Below are positions 8,507-16,948 of a stretch of 64,000 bases of DNA, piece after piece (the first letter of the stretch is position 1; each line of letters opens with the position of its first letter). The stretch covers positions 1 to 64,000 of the forward strand of contig CAZJDX010000020.1 in the NCBI GenBank assembly GCA_964544885.1. Reading direction: 5' to 3'. A program made the position numbers and the translations under genes. Under the pieces are notes generated by a model, which was not told the DNA's origin, made no database searches, and was given only the letters and a program-made list of their open reading frames with translations. The stretch comes from QQVM01 sp964544885 (lineage in GTDB: Bacteria; Bacteroidota; Bacteroidia; AKYH767-A; 2013-40CM-41-45).

Positions 8507-8514
8507 TATCTTTA
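8507..8514 (+). promoter_or_regulatory. Putative -7 element of kinase operon 1
   Basis: TATCTTTA resembles the Bacteroidota -7 consensus TAnnTTTG with the last base changed. ATTG at 8483-8486, 20 bases upstream, could be the -33 element. It lies 21 bases (two helical turns) after the start of the last GTTAA-like unit and 10 bases before the kinase ATG. Confidence 0.4.
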
Positions 8515-8523
8515 ATCCGGGCA

Positions 8524-9990
8524 ATGAAGAATAATCTGATAAAGGTGGGTATACTGATTATCGTCAGTCAGTTACTGATCGTCGCTTTCTCTGTTCACTG
8601 GCTGCATGGTCAGTATCAGGAAGAAAAGGATCTGCTCAGAGAGGAAACCGCAAGGTATCTTTCGGAATCAAAGCTGCAAGTCACCGATTCGATGCTGATG
8701 ATCCACCTTATAAATCCTATACTACAGGGTAATAAGGACTTCAAACTCCGCATAGCCGTCAGTAAAGAGGAGGACCTTGTTATGGACAGTATCAGGGAAA
8801 AGAAGATAAACCGGTCCATGTCCTTTTTTAAACCTACAGATTCATTGCCCACCGGAATTTCCGACAGTCTGACAGTTCAGAAGCAATTTGAATTTACCTC
8901 AGAAAATGACTCGTCAGGCAATCTGCTTATGCAAGGTGTGAAGCTTATTTATCAGGAGGTGACATCTTCCATGGAACATCCTGATCAGGCAGAGCATGCA
9001 TTTCTTAACAGTGATACTATTTTGTTGAAGGAAGTTTTTGCAGATAAGATGAGTAAGGCCGGACTTGACATCCCTTATAAATGGGGAATAGCTGCAGAAT
9101 TGAGAAAGGATTCATTGGATGAAGAAGTAATTTTTCTGGAAAGTAAAGTCTCTGATGAGGGATACGGTGTTGAACTCAGCGGATTCAGGTCTCTTCTGCT
9201 AAAGGAGATCATTCCCCAGATCATTTTTGCGTTGGTGCTTGTCATCGTCAGCGCATCAGCTTTCTACTTTTCTTACAGAGGACTAAAAAAACAAACGCGA
9301 CTGAATCTGCTGAAATCAGATTTCATCAGCAATATCTCTCATGAGCTGAAGACGCCTGTCAGTACAGTGAAAGTTGCGGTTGAGGCATTACAGGACCCTG
9401 TGAACATTAAGGATCCGGATAAAATAAAGGATTATCTCTCTATGGCAAGTCAGGAAATAAACAGGCTTGACCTGCTGATTCAGAAAGTGCTTGACAGTTC
9501 GGCAAGGGAGGGAAATAAGAATTTTCTTCAGCGTGAGAGCCTCTCGCCTTCCCTGTTGATCCAGGATGTTATCCGTTCACAGAAACACAGACTGGAACTG
9601 GCCGGTGCAAAAGTTCAGTTCAAAGGATCTGATCCTGAAAAGATGATCAGCATCGACAGGTTGCATACTGAAGGCGTACTTCTGAATCTGATAGATAACA
9701 GTATCAAATATTCCGATAAGGTTCCTGAAATTAGCATCGATGTTGAGGAGTCAGGAGATGAAGTATGGATTGGATTTGAAGACAATGGACCGGGTATTGA
9801 TCCACAGTACTTAAAAAACATATTCGACAGATTTTTCCGGGTGCCTGGGAAGAACATTCATAATGTAAAAGGATCAGGATTGGGACTAAGTTATGTTAAA
9901 CTGGTCATGGATCAGCACAAGGGCTCGGTGATTGTTCATAACCGCCAGGCGGGCGGTCTGCGTTTTACACTGAAGTTTCCAAAAAAATGA
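8524..9990 (+). CDS. Sensor histidine kinase
   Basis: This is a 488-residue inner-membrane kinase. TM1 spans about 7-27 and TM2 about 229-250, enclosing a periplasmic sensor of about 200 residues. The phosphoacceptor is His273 in NISHELKTP. The ATP-binding region has the N box (LIDNSIKYSD), G1 (DNGPGI), F box (FDRFFRV) and G2 (GSGLGLSYV). Near the membrane the sensor contains AGLDIPYKWGI, which matches GIDLGYEFGI at the same place in the second kinase (42232-43866), so the two are paralogues. It overlaps the response-regulator gene by 4 bases (ATGA). The phased repeats upstream suggest autoregulation by its partner. Confidence 0.93.
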   Translation: MKNNLIKVGILIIVSQLLIVAFSVHWLHGQYQEEKDLLREETARYLSESKLQVTDSMLMIHLINPILQGNKDFKLRIAVSKEEDLVMDSIREKKINRSMSFFKPTDSLPTGISDSLTVQKQFEFTSENDSSGNLLMQGVKLIYQEVTSSMEHPDQAEHAFLNSDTILLKEVFADKMSKAGLDIPYKWGIAAELRKDSLDEEVIFLESKVSDEGYGVELSGFRSLLLKEIIPQIIFALVLVIVSASAFYFSYRGLKKQTRLNLLKSDFISNISHELKTPVSTVKVAVEALQDPVNIKDPDKIKDYLSMASQEINRLDLLIQKVLDSSAREGNKNFLQRESLSPSLLIQDVIRSQKHRLELAGAKVQFKGSDPEKMISIDRLHTEGVLLNLIDNSIKYSDKVPEISIDVEESGDEVWIGFEDNGPGIDPQYLKNIFDRFFRVPGKNIHNVKGSGLGLSYVKLVMDQHKGSVIVHNRQAGGLRFTLKFPKK

Positions 9991-10697
9991 ATAAAAGAAT
10001 ATTATATATAGAAGATGAACCCTTTTTGGGAAAGATCGTGCGGGAATCGCTGGAGCAGAAGGGTTATGAAGTAATGCTGGTTGCTGACGGTTCAGAGGTG
10101 ATAGATGCTTTCAGAAAATATAATCCCGACCTGTGCATTCTGGATGTGATGCTTCCCCATGTCGATGGATATACTCTTGGAAAAACAATGTGCGCATTGA
10201 ACCCCGATCTGCCGATAATCTATCTTACAGCTAAAAGTCAGACGGAAGATCTGGTAAATGGATTTCAATCCGGCGGAACAGATTATATTAAAAAACCCTT
10301 CAGCCTGGAAGAACTGATGGCAAGAATAAATAATCAGTTGAATCTTCGCGAGCGGAATCAAAAGAGTGTTAAATCTGATAAAGAGAACATAGCAATTGGA
10401 AAGTATTTCTTTCTTCCTTCGCTTTATCAGTTGAAATTCGACGAACAGGTCTTCCATCTTTCACACAGGGAAGCACAGGTACTGCTGAAATTTTGCGAGC
10501 ACAAGAACAAGATTCTGGAACGAAAATATTTATTGTTATCAGTATGGGGTGATGATTCTTTTTTCAATTCCCGTACACTGGACGTCTATATCCGAAAACT
10601 CAGAGAGTACCTGAGTTATGATCCTGAAGTAAGGATCATTACCCTTAAGGGAAAAGGGTATCATTTCAGAGTGAAAGATACATGGGAAGACGTCTGA
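9987..10697 (+). CDS. OmpR-family response regulator
   Basis: This 236-residue regulator pairs with the kinase it overlaps. The receiver domain at about 1-120 has an acidic pocket (YIEDEP), phosphoacceptor Asp53 in CILDVMLPHVDG, Thr in YLTAKS and Lys in YIKKPF. A winged-helix DNA-binding domain at about 135-232 follows (LSHREAQVLLKF, then SRTLDVYIRKLREYL and TLKGKGYHF). It resembles RprY-like regulators of Bacteroidota and is a paralogue of the regulator at 43879-44589, which also has 236 residues. The GTTAA array at 8444-8490 is a likely target. Confidence 0.93.
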   Translation: MNKRILYIEDEPFLGKIVRESLEQKGYEVMLVADGSEVIDAFRKYNPDLCILDVMLPHVDGYTLGKTMCALNPDLPIIYLTAKSQTEDLVNGFQSGGTDYIKKPFSLEELMARINNQLNLRERNQKSVKSDKENIAIGKYFFLPSLYQLKFDEQVFHLSHREAQVLLKFCEHKNKILERKYLLLSVWGDDSFFNSRTLDVYIRKLREYLSYDPEVRIITLKGKGYHFRVKDTWEDV

Positions 10698-10795
10698 TCT
10701 GATTTAGTGCTGATGTAACTGTGATCTTATTATCGCTGAAAATTACATGTCATGGCACTCAGCCAGATTTACCGGGTTGTTTCACATTCAATGAT

Positions 10796-10803
10796 TATAT
10801 TTG
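10796..10803 (+). promoter_or_regulatory. -7 element (TATATTTG)
   Basis: TATATTTG fits TAnnTTTG exactly and lies 41 bases upstream of the ATG at 10845. It argues for that start over an earlier in-frame ATG at 10752. No good -33 element is seen. Confidence 0.5.
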
Positions 10804-10844
10804 CCGCTATTCAAGACGGCGCTGTCCCGGCTTTAATTAAAATT

Positions 10845-11360
10845 ATGATACGGTTTTTAAAGGTATTTGGAGTTTTTATGCTCATACTGACAATAGGTTT
10901 TTTCTCCTTGGGTTTTATTTATCCTGAAGTTAGTTACTCGACAGAGATCACCATCAACAAGCCGGTGAGGACTGTCTTCAGGAAGTATAATGATCCCGGG
11001 ACCTTAAAACAATGGATTCCTGAGATGAAGTCCTTAGAAATAGTTGAGATAAAACCGGGTATGGTTGGAACTAAAATGAAGATGACTATTGTGAATTCAG
11101 GAAGGACTATGGTGATCGAAGAGGAAGTAATAGCATACGAAGAAAACAAAGTACTTGGTTTGCATCTTGAATCAGGACCCATGCGTAAGAAAGATCATAT
11201 TGAGTTTATTGAATCGGGCGAAAGCACGATCATAAAAGGCGATTACACATGTACAGGGTCTAATCTATTTTACAGATCACTGTTCAGCTTATTTCAGGGT
11301 CAGTTCAAAAGCATGGATGAAAGCTACCTTGGAAATTTTAAAAAATTCGTTGAGCAATAA
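10845..11360 (+). CDS. SRPBCC (START-like) family protein, membrane-anchored
   Basis: This 171-residue protein starts with one hydrophobic anchor (FLKVFGVFMLILTIGFFSLG). A START/polyketide-cyclase-like domain follows (SYSTEITINKPVRTVFRKYN, then DPGTLKQWIPEMKSLEI), with the curved sheet and C-terminal helix expected for small hydrophobic ligands. I place the start at 10845: the longer frame from 10752 adds an unlikely extension that would begin upstream of the -7 element at 10796. The ligand is unknown. It is followed after 32 bases by a CoA transferase gene in the same direction. Confidence 0.75.
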   Translation: MIRFLKVFGVFMLILTIGFFSLGFIYPEVSYSTEITINKPVRTVFRKYNDPGTLKQWIPEMKSLEIVEIKPGMVGTKMKMTIVNSGRTMVIEEEVIAYEENKVLGLHLESGPMRKKDHIEFIESGESTIIKGDYTCTGSNLFYRSLFSLFQGQFKSMDESYLGNFKKFVEQ

Positions 11361-11392
11361 GTTACCCGTCATTTAATTAATTATTCATTTCC

Positions 11393-12682
11393 ATGACTGC
11401 AATGAAGATCAACTATTCGGATGCCTCAAAAGCCCTGGAGGCAGTACGAAGCGGACAGAGGATTTTCATCCAAGGCAGTGCAGCAACTCCTGATATGCTC
11501 ATCCGGAAGCTTTGCGACAGAGCAAATGAACTTAAAGATGTGGAACTGGTTTGCATCAGTGTATTGGGCGACTTCCCTCCTGCTCAGGTGAAGTATGCGG
11601 GATCATTTTTTGTGAACAGCATGTTCGTATCCAAACCTGTACGAGCAGCGGTTGATGAAGGACACGCCGATTACATACCGGTATTCCTAAGCGAGATACC
11701 GGACCTTTTTAAGTCCGGAAAGCTCCCTCTTGATATCGCGATTGTACATGTTTCACCACCTGATGCGCATGGTTATTGTTCGCTTGGAGTTTCAGTCGAT
11801 GTGGCCAGGGCAGCAGTGAACTGCGCACGGCATGTTATAGCCCAGGTCAATCCCAACATGCCCCGGACCCATGGAGACGGAATGATTCATGCGAGTAGAT
11901 TTGATTCCATGGTTGAATCCAATGACAGCCTTCATGAAATCCAGTATTCGAACAATATCAATGAAACAGATCTGAAAATCGGCAGGAATATTGCAGAACT
12001 GATAGATGACAGAAGCACCATTCAAATGGGTATAGGCAATATTCCGGATGCAATGCTGACTTTCCTTGGAAATCACAAAGACCTGGGTGTTCATACTGAA
12101 ATGTTTTCCGATGGTATTATTCCACTCATTGAGAAAGGAGTTATCACCAATAAATTCAAGAGGAAACATCCCGGCCGCACGGTCACGGGATTTTGTCTTG
12201 GCAGCCGAAAACTGTATGATTTTGTTCATGACAATCCTTCCTTCGCTTTCCTGGATATCGATTATGTGAATGAGGTTTCCATAATCAAAAGCAATCCGAA
12301 GATGCATGCTGTGAACAGTTGCATAGAAATCGACCTTACCGGACAGGTTTGTTCTGATTCGATTGGCACTTACCAGTATTCGGGTGTAGGAGGACAAATG
12401 GATTTTATCAGGGGTGCGATGCTGTCTGAAGGTGGTAAGGCCATCATCGGTCTTCCAAGCAGAACTAAAAAAGGGATGTCAAGAATTGTAAGTTACCTAA
12501 AACAAGGAGCAGGAGTGGTGACAACCAGGGCGCATGTTCATTACGTGGTTACCGAATACGGGGTGGTCGATCTCTTCGGCAAGAATTTAAGGCAGCGTGC
12601 CAAAGCCCTGATCGGTATTGCTCATCCTGATGACAGGGAGAACCTTGAACGGGAAGCCTTCAGGAGATGGAAAGGATTTTGA
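11393..12682 (+). CDS. Acetyl-CoA hydrolase/transferase family protein (4-hydroxybutyrate CoA-transferase-like)
   Basis: This 429-residue family I CoA transferase spans both Rossmann-like halves. Visible family features are IQMGIGNIPDAML with HTEMFSDG (its Glu is the expected acyl/CoA thioester residue), YQYSGVGGQMDFIRGA, and RAHVHYVVTEYGVVDLFGK near the C-terminus. Members exchange CoA between acetate and another carboxylate (butyrate, 4-hydroxybutyrate, succinate) or hydrolyse acetyl-CoA. The substrate cannot be read from sequence. Translation could also start three codons in (MKINYSD). It is in the cytoplasm and stands alone apart from the SRPBCC gene upstream. Confidence 0.88.
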   Translation: MTAMKINYSDASKALEAVRSGQRIFIQGSAATPDMLIRKLCDRANELKDVELVCISVLGDFPPAQVKYAGSFFVNSMFVSKPVRAAVDEGHADYIPVFLSEIPDLFKSGKLPLDIAIVHVSPPDAHGYCSLGVSVDVARAAVNCARHVIAQVNPNMPRTHGDGMIHASRFDSMVESNDSLHEIQYSNNINETDLKIGRNIAELIDDRSTIQMGIGNIPDAMLTFLGNHKDLGVHTEMFSDGIIPLIEKGVITNKFKRKHPGRTVTGFCLGSRKLYDFVHDNPSFAFLDIDYVNEVSIIKSNPKMHAVNSCIEIDLTGQVCSDSIGTYQYSGVGGQMDFIRGAMLSEGGKAIIGLPSRTKKGMSRIVSYLKQGAGVVTTRAHVHYVVTEYGVVDLFGKNLRQRAKALIGIAHPDDRENLEREAFRRWKGF

Positions 12683-12790
12683 ATTTAATTTTTCTCCTCA
12701 ATTCTGTTTTGAAATAAACGCGGATTCTGAGAAGTTAAAGGGATAAAGCAGACAGGCGGGAATACTTTACCGGATCCAACGATGCTGAAG

Positions 12791-15313
12791 TTAATACTCA
12801 ATCATCTCCATGCCTTCATTTTGCTGCTGATTGCGCTGGTTCTTTTTTCGCTGGAACAGATTCGAATCCTGATTACCGAATCGATAACTCAGACTGATCG
12901 TGGCAACTCTTGATTCCCTCGTTCGAACATATTCCGATTCATAGTAATCATCAAAATGAGAAACACGGAATTTACGCGTATAGAAAATGTCGGTGATGTT
13001 GAAACTAAGAGAGCCTTTGCCTTTCCACAGGTCCTGTTTAACTCCGGCATCCACCCCGCTCATCCCTCTGAACTTACTTGTAGGACTTACCCGGGGTGAA
13101 GAATAATTTCCACTTACCTGGAAAGAGGTAGTTTTACCAGCTTTGAAATTCAGACTAAGCCGTCCATTCCATTGTTCAGATTCACTTTGCAGATCGGATT
13201 CGATATTATCCGCTTCAATTTTGTTCTGGTATGCATTGACCGTTGCCATGATGTTACCGAAATTTTTCAGTTCGTAACGGAGAACCAACTCAGCACCCAG
13301 ATTGGAAGAAGAATTATAATTGACAACGGTAAGAGTGGAAACCGAAGTAGCTGTGTCCATTTGCCTGTAACGTGAAATCATATCATCTGTGTACCTGTAA
13401 TAGATTGTTCCGGTTACATCAAATGCTCCGCCAACGGGTTGCGTATAGGCCAGTTCGTAAGACTGGATGAACTCTGGCTTAACATATGGGTTTCCGGTAC
13501 GCAGGAATAATGAATCTGAATAATCCGTATGCGGATTGAGAGAGCGGGTATCTGGCCGGTTAACCCGGCGACTGTAACTGAACTGTGCCTCTTTTCCTTT
13601 ACCGAAATTGTACTTGAGGAAAGCGCTTGGGAAAAACGACAGATAATCGTTTGTAAAAGTAGTGGCATCCGTCACCGACTCCCCTTCAGACAAGGTTTGT
13701 TCAGCGCGAAGACCCGCATTATAGTCAAATTTTCTCCACTTGCCGCTATACATCATGTAAGCTCCCAGTACCTGTTCATTATAAATAAAATGATCGCTCT
13801 TGTTTGTGTTCAGATAATAGGCGTCGGAAGGAGTGTCAAAAGTATATACAAGCTGATCGTTATCAATGCTTCTTAAAGTGCTCTTCAAACCCGCTTCAAG
13901 CCTTCCTGATTCTGTCACAGGCTGGAAGAGGTCAGCCTGCAGGATCAGGTTAGAAAATTTATTTTCATTATCACTGAGCTGATATGGCGTGAATCCAATT
14001 CCATAAACAGAATTCTGTACTTCCACACCATCCAGCCGGCGGTTCGCCGAATATCCGGCCGTTGCAGTTACTTCTCTTTTCGATCCCGCCCATGTACGTC
14101 GGTAATCCAGGTTTAGATCATATCCATCATTACTCTCATCGCTCTGTGAACTGCTTTGATACTGGCTATAGATGATCTCATTCATATCCCTGAAAATATA
14201 TTGGTTCTGATCGGGATCATCCTCTATACGGGTATTTACCGAAGCACCTACTCCAAAATTGTTCCACTGGTTGAGATTGAAATCCATCCCTATTTTCGCG
14301 GAATGAAAATCCGCAATCCGTTTACCACTCGATGTACTCACATAACTATATGGATCTTTACCCGGAAAATAATTGAATTGTGTTCCGTCACCCGTCGAAG
14401 CACGGTTATCATGCCTGAATGAGTAGTTTACATAATAATTGGCCTTTGCGGTGCGGTTGTTCAGGCCGAGGGAAAGATTGTATTTATTGTTTGTACCGAT
14501 TCCGGCAGTGACATTCCCATTCATTCCCCTCATCTTCTCCTTCTTGGTTTTTATATTGATAATTCCTGCCATACCACTTGCATCATACTTTGCAGAAGGA
14601 TTGGTGATAACCTCGATCTGATCAACCGCATTAGCCGGGATCTGGCTCAGTACCGCCCTGCGGTCGCTTCCCAGCATTCCCGATGGCTTGCCATCGATCA
14701 AAATGGTAACATTCTCGCTTCCCCTGAGACTGACATTGCCATCAATATCGACCGCGACGGAGGGAATATTCTGCATGGCGTCTGTAACGCTGCCGCCTGT
14801 GTTAATTATGTTCTTGTCCAGGTTGTAAACCTTCTTATCAAGCGAATGGATAAGATCCAGCTTCTCTGCACTTATCTCCACTTCTTTCAACCTGGCAGTG
14901 GAAGCGTTCAGTTTGATCTGACCCGCTGCATGAACCGGTTTCATCGGGCTTAGGATAAAGGGTTCAAGTACCTGGGTGGTATAACCTATAAATGTGATCT
15001 GCAGGCGATGTCTTCCCATGGGTAATTCGGAAATGCTGAAGCGTCCTTTTTCATCAGTCAAAGCACCGCCGGCTATGCTTGAATCGCTAAGGGAATATAC
15101 CGCAACTGATGCGTAAATCACCGGCTCTCCGCTGGCCGCATCGCTGATAAGGCCATTCACCTCACCGATCTTAGGCAGGCTTTTACGGAGCGAATCAGGA
15201 TTCACGCCTCTGCTGCCTGGTCCCTTTTGTTGTGCATGTAAATCTGCACCAGAGAAAAGAAACAGTAAGATTATCAAAAAGTAAATCCTTGGGTAAATAC
15301 TATTTACGTTCAT
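12791..15313 (-). CDS. TonB-dependent-receptor-like outer-membrane protein with CarboxypepD_reg domain
   Basis: This is an 840-residue outer-membrane barrel. A signal peptide (to DLHAQ, about residue 27) is followed by a carboxypeptidase-regulatory-like domain at about 50-140 (VNGLISDAASGEPVIYASVA and RHRLQITFIGYT). A plug domain at about 150-260 contains VTDAMQNIPSVAVDIDG, ILIDGKPSGMLG and SAKYDASGMAGIINI. The barrel follows, and the acidic tail ends GMEMIEY. It belongs to the OMP_b-brl_3 type and is single, with no SusD or GLPGLI partner nearby. The AT-rich palindrome at 15342-15359, 29 bases upstream of its start, could regulate it. Confidence 0.88.
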   Translation of the reverse strand: MNVNSIYPRIYFLIILLFLFSGADLHAQQKGPGSRGVNPDSLRKSLPKIGEVNGLISDAASGEPVIYASVAVYSLSDSSIAGGALTDEKGRFSISELPMGRHRLQITFIGYTTQVLEPFILSPMKPVHAAGQIKLNASTARLKEVEISAEKLDLIHSLDKKVYNLDKNIINTGGSVTDAMQNIPSVAVDIDGNVSLRGSENVTILIDGKPSGMLGSDRRAVLSQIPANAVDQIEVITNPSAKYDASGMAGIINIKTKKEKMRGMNGNVTAGIGTNNKYNLSLGLNNRTAKANYYVNYSFRHDNRASTGDGTQFNYFPGKDPYSYVSTSSGKRIADFHSAKIGMDFNLNQWNNFGVGASVNTRIEDDPDQNQYIFRDMNEIIYSQYQSSSQSDESNDGYDLNLDYRRTWAGSKREVTATAGYSANRRLDGVEVQNSVYGIGFTPYQLSDNENKFSNLILQADLFQPVTESGRLEAGLKSTLRSIDNDQLVYTFDTPSDAYYLNTNKSDHFIYNEQVLGAYMMYSGKWRKFDYNAGLRAEQTLSEGESVTDATTFTNDYLSFFPSAFLKYNFGKGKEAQFSYSRRVNRPDTRSLNPHTDYSDSLFLRTGNPYVKPEFIQSYELAYTQPVGGAFDVTGTIYYRYTDDMISRYRQMDTATSVSTLTVVNYNSSSNLGAELVLRYELKNFGNIMATVNAYQNKIEADNIESDLQSESEQWNGRLSLNFKAGKTTSFQVSGNYSSPRVSPTSKFRGMSGVDAGVKQDLWKGKGSLSFNITDIFYTRKFRVSHFDDYYESEYVRTRESRVATISLSYRFGNQDSNLFQRKKNQRNQQQNEGMEMIEY

Positions 15314-15341
15314 GAATTGAAGTTAAAATTCCCGGAAAGAA

Positions 15342-15359
15342 TGCAATTTACAAATTGCA
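15342..15359. promoter_or_regulatory. 8-2-8 inverted repeat, possible operator
   Basis: TGCAATTT-AC-AAATTGCA is a perfect 8-base inverted repeat with a 2-base centre. It lies in the divergent region between the receptor gene (start 15313) and rarA (start 15493). There is no T-run, so it is not a terminator. The binding protein is unknown. Confidence 0.35.
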
Positions 15360-15449
15360 CTGCTTTAAAAGACAAAGAAAGAGACCGAAAGTTTATTCAA
15401 AACGTAATTTTAGCATCCTATTTGGGCAATTCATGCTCTGTTCATTAAA

Positions 15450-15464
15450 ACCGGAAGTTCCGGT
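15450..15464. repeat. 7-1-7 palindrome upstream of rarA
   Basis: ACCGGAA-G-TTCCGGT is a perfect short palindrome 15 bases before the -7 element at 15480. It may be an operator or chance; no T-run follows. Confidence 0.25.
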
Positions 15465-15479
15465 GCTTCGTCAAAAGAG

Positions 15480-15487
15480 TATATTTG
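15480..15487 (+). promoter_or_regulatory. -7 element of rarA (TATATTTG)
   Basis: TATATTTG fits TAnnTTTG exactly, 5 bases upstream of the ATG at 15493. The short leader supports this start and excludes the upstream in-frame ATG at 15355. No clear -33 element is seen. Confidence 0.5.
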
Positions 15488-15492
15488 TCAGC

Positions 15493-16776
15493 ATGATACC
15501 CTTGGCAGAACGATTGAGGCCTTCAGATCTTGATAATTACATTGGTCAGCAACATCTGGTCGGAGAGGGCGCCATTCTGAGAAAAGCCATTGACCGAAAT
15601 TCAATCCCTTCCATGATTCTTTGGGGACCACCCGGAGTAGGTAAAACCACTCTTGCCGGAATCATTGCAAAAAAACTTCGCCGTCCTTTTTATACATTGA
15701 GTGCGGTCAGCTCAGGGGTAAAGGATGTACGTGAGGTTATAGAAAAGGCGAAGAAATATGCAGGAGAACTAAAAGAAGTGCCCGGCAGCCCGGTCCTGTT
15801 CATTGATGAAATACATCGCTTCAGCAAGAGTCAGCAGGATTCGCTCCTGGGAGCGGTGGAGAAAGGACTCGTGACACTCATTGGCGCCACCACCGAGAAT
15901 CCATCCTTTGAAGTCATCTCACCCCTGCTCTCCAGATGCCAGGTTTATGTGTTGAAAGAACTGGGAAAAGACGAACTCCTCCGGCTTATTGAAATTGCCT
16001 TGTCTGTTGACGAGTATCTGAAGAATAAAAAGATACGGCTGGAAGAATACGAATCACTCTTGCGTTTGTCTGGTGGCGATGCCCGAAAGTTGCTAAACCT
16101 TTTTGAACTGGTAGTAAATGCCCTTGATGGCAAGGAAGAGATCATCATCACTAATGAAGCGGTGCAGCGGATTGCACAGGAAAAAACGGCGCTTTACGAT
16201 AAGGGAGGCGAGCAACATTATGATATAATCAGCGCTTTCATTAAATCCATGCGAGGCTCCGATCCCAACGCCGCAGTATATTGGTTAGCCAGGATGATCA
16301 GGGGTGGTGAAGATCCTCTGTTCATAGCCCGCCGGATGCTGATACTTGCTTCGGAAGATATCGGGAATGCAAATCCAACTGCCCTTGTCATTGCCAATAC
16401 ATGTTTTGAGGCCTGTATGAAAACAGGTTTGCCTGAATGCAGGATTATCCTTTCTCAGACAGCCATTTATCTTTCTACATCAGTGAAAAGTAATGCCAGC
16501 TATATGGCAATTGAAGATGCTCTTTCACTCGTTGACAAAACGGGCGACCTGTCCGTTCCCCTCCATCTCAGAAATGCGCCAACTCAATTGATGAAGGAAC
16601 TTGGTTATGGGAAGGATTATGCGTATGATCATTCAAAAGAAGGAAGTTTCTCCGGACAGGACTTTCTGCCGGAAGAGATCCGTGGAAAGCTGCTTTACAG
16701 TCCGGGGAAGAACAGCAGGGAATCAGAATTACGAGAATACCTCAAATCACTCTGGAAGGATAAATATAATTACTGA
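15493..16776 (+). CDS. rarA: Replication-associated recombination protein A (AAA+ ATPase)
   Basis: This 427-residue RarA/MgsA ATPase acts at stalled forks and is related to clamp-loader ATPases. The family-typical start is MIPLAERLRPSDLDNYIGQQ. Walker A is GPPGVGKTTL, Walker B is VLFIDEIHRFSKSQQD, sensor 1 is IGATTENPSFEV, and arginine-finger/SRC-type residues are in LLSRCQVYVL. The C-terminal half has the MgsA tetramerisation region (DPNAAVYWLARMIRGGEDP and ASEDIGNANP). I chose ATG 15493 because it matches family starts. The frame is open upstream to 15355, but that part does not look like RarA. Confidence 0.93.
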   Translation: MIPLAERLRPSDLDNYIGQQHLVGEGAILRKAIDRNSIPSMILWGPPGVGKTTLAGIIAKKLRRPFYTLSAVSSGVKDVREVIEKAKKYAGELKEVPGSPVLFIDEIHRFSKSQQDSLLGAVEKGLVTLIGATTENPSFEVISPLLSRCQVYVLKELGKDELLRLIEIALSVDEYLKNKKIRLEEYESLLRLSGGDARKLLNLFELVVNALDGKEEIIITNEAVQRIAQEKTALYDKGGEQHYDIISAFIKSMRGSDPNAAVYWLARMIRGGEDPLFIARRMLILASEDIGNANPTALVIANTCFEACMKTGLPECRIILSQTAIYLSTSVKSNASYMAIEDALSLVDKTGDLSVPLHLRNAPTQLMKELGYGKDYAYDHSKEGSFSGQDFLPEEIRGKLLYSPGKNSRESELREYLKSLWKDKYNY

Positions 16777-16948
16777 GTATAAAAGACTTGGATTTTGTTT
16801 TTATCTTGAGCGCATATTCTGCTAATGAAGAAACATAGCGTAAGAGTAAATTCGATGCCAGCATGCTTTTCCAATCGCATCCGGCCAGCACAATATTTCC
16901 GGGATCGTATATGAAAATTATTTTCAAGGCCAAATTGAATAAATTCTA

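Noticed and set aside
10752..10844. N-terminal extension of the SRPBCC gene from an earlier ATG
   Set aside because: It would start upstream of an exact -7 element at 10796 and has no family resemblance; ATG 10845 begins the membrane anchor.
15355..15492. N-terminal extension of rarA
   Set aside because: The family start MIPLAERLRPS is at 15493, 5 bases after a -7 element; the extension is basic and unlike RarA.
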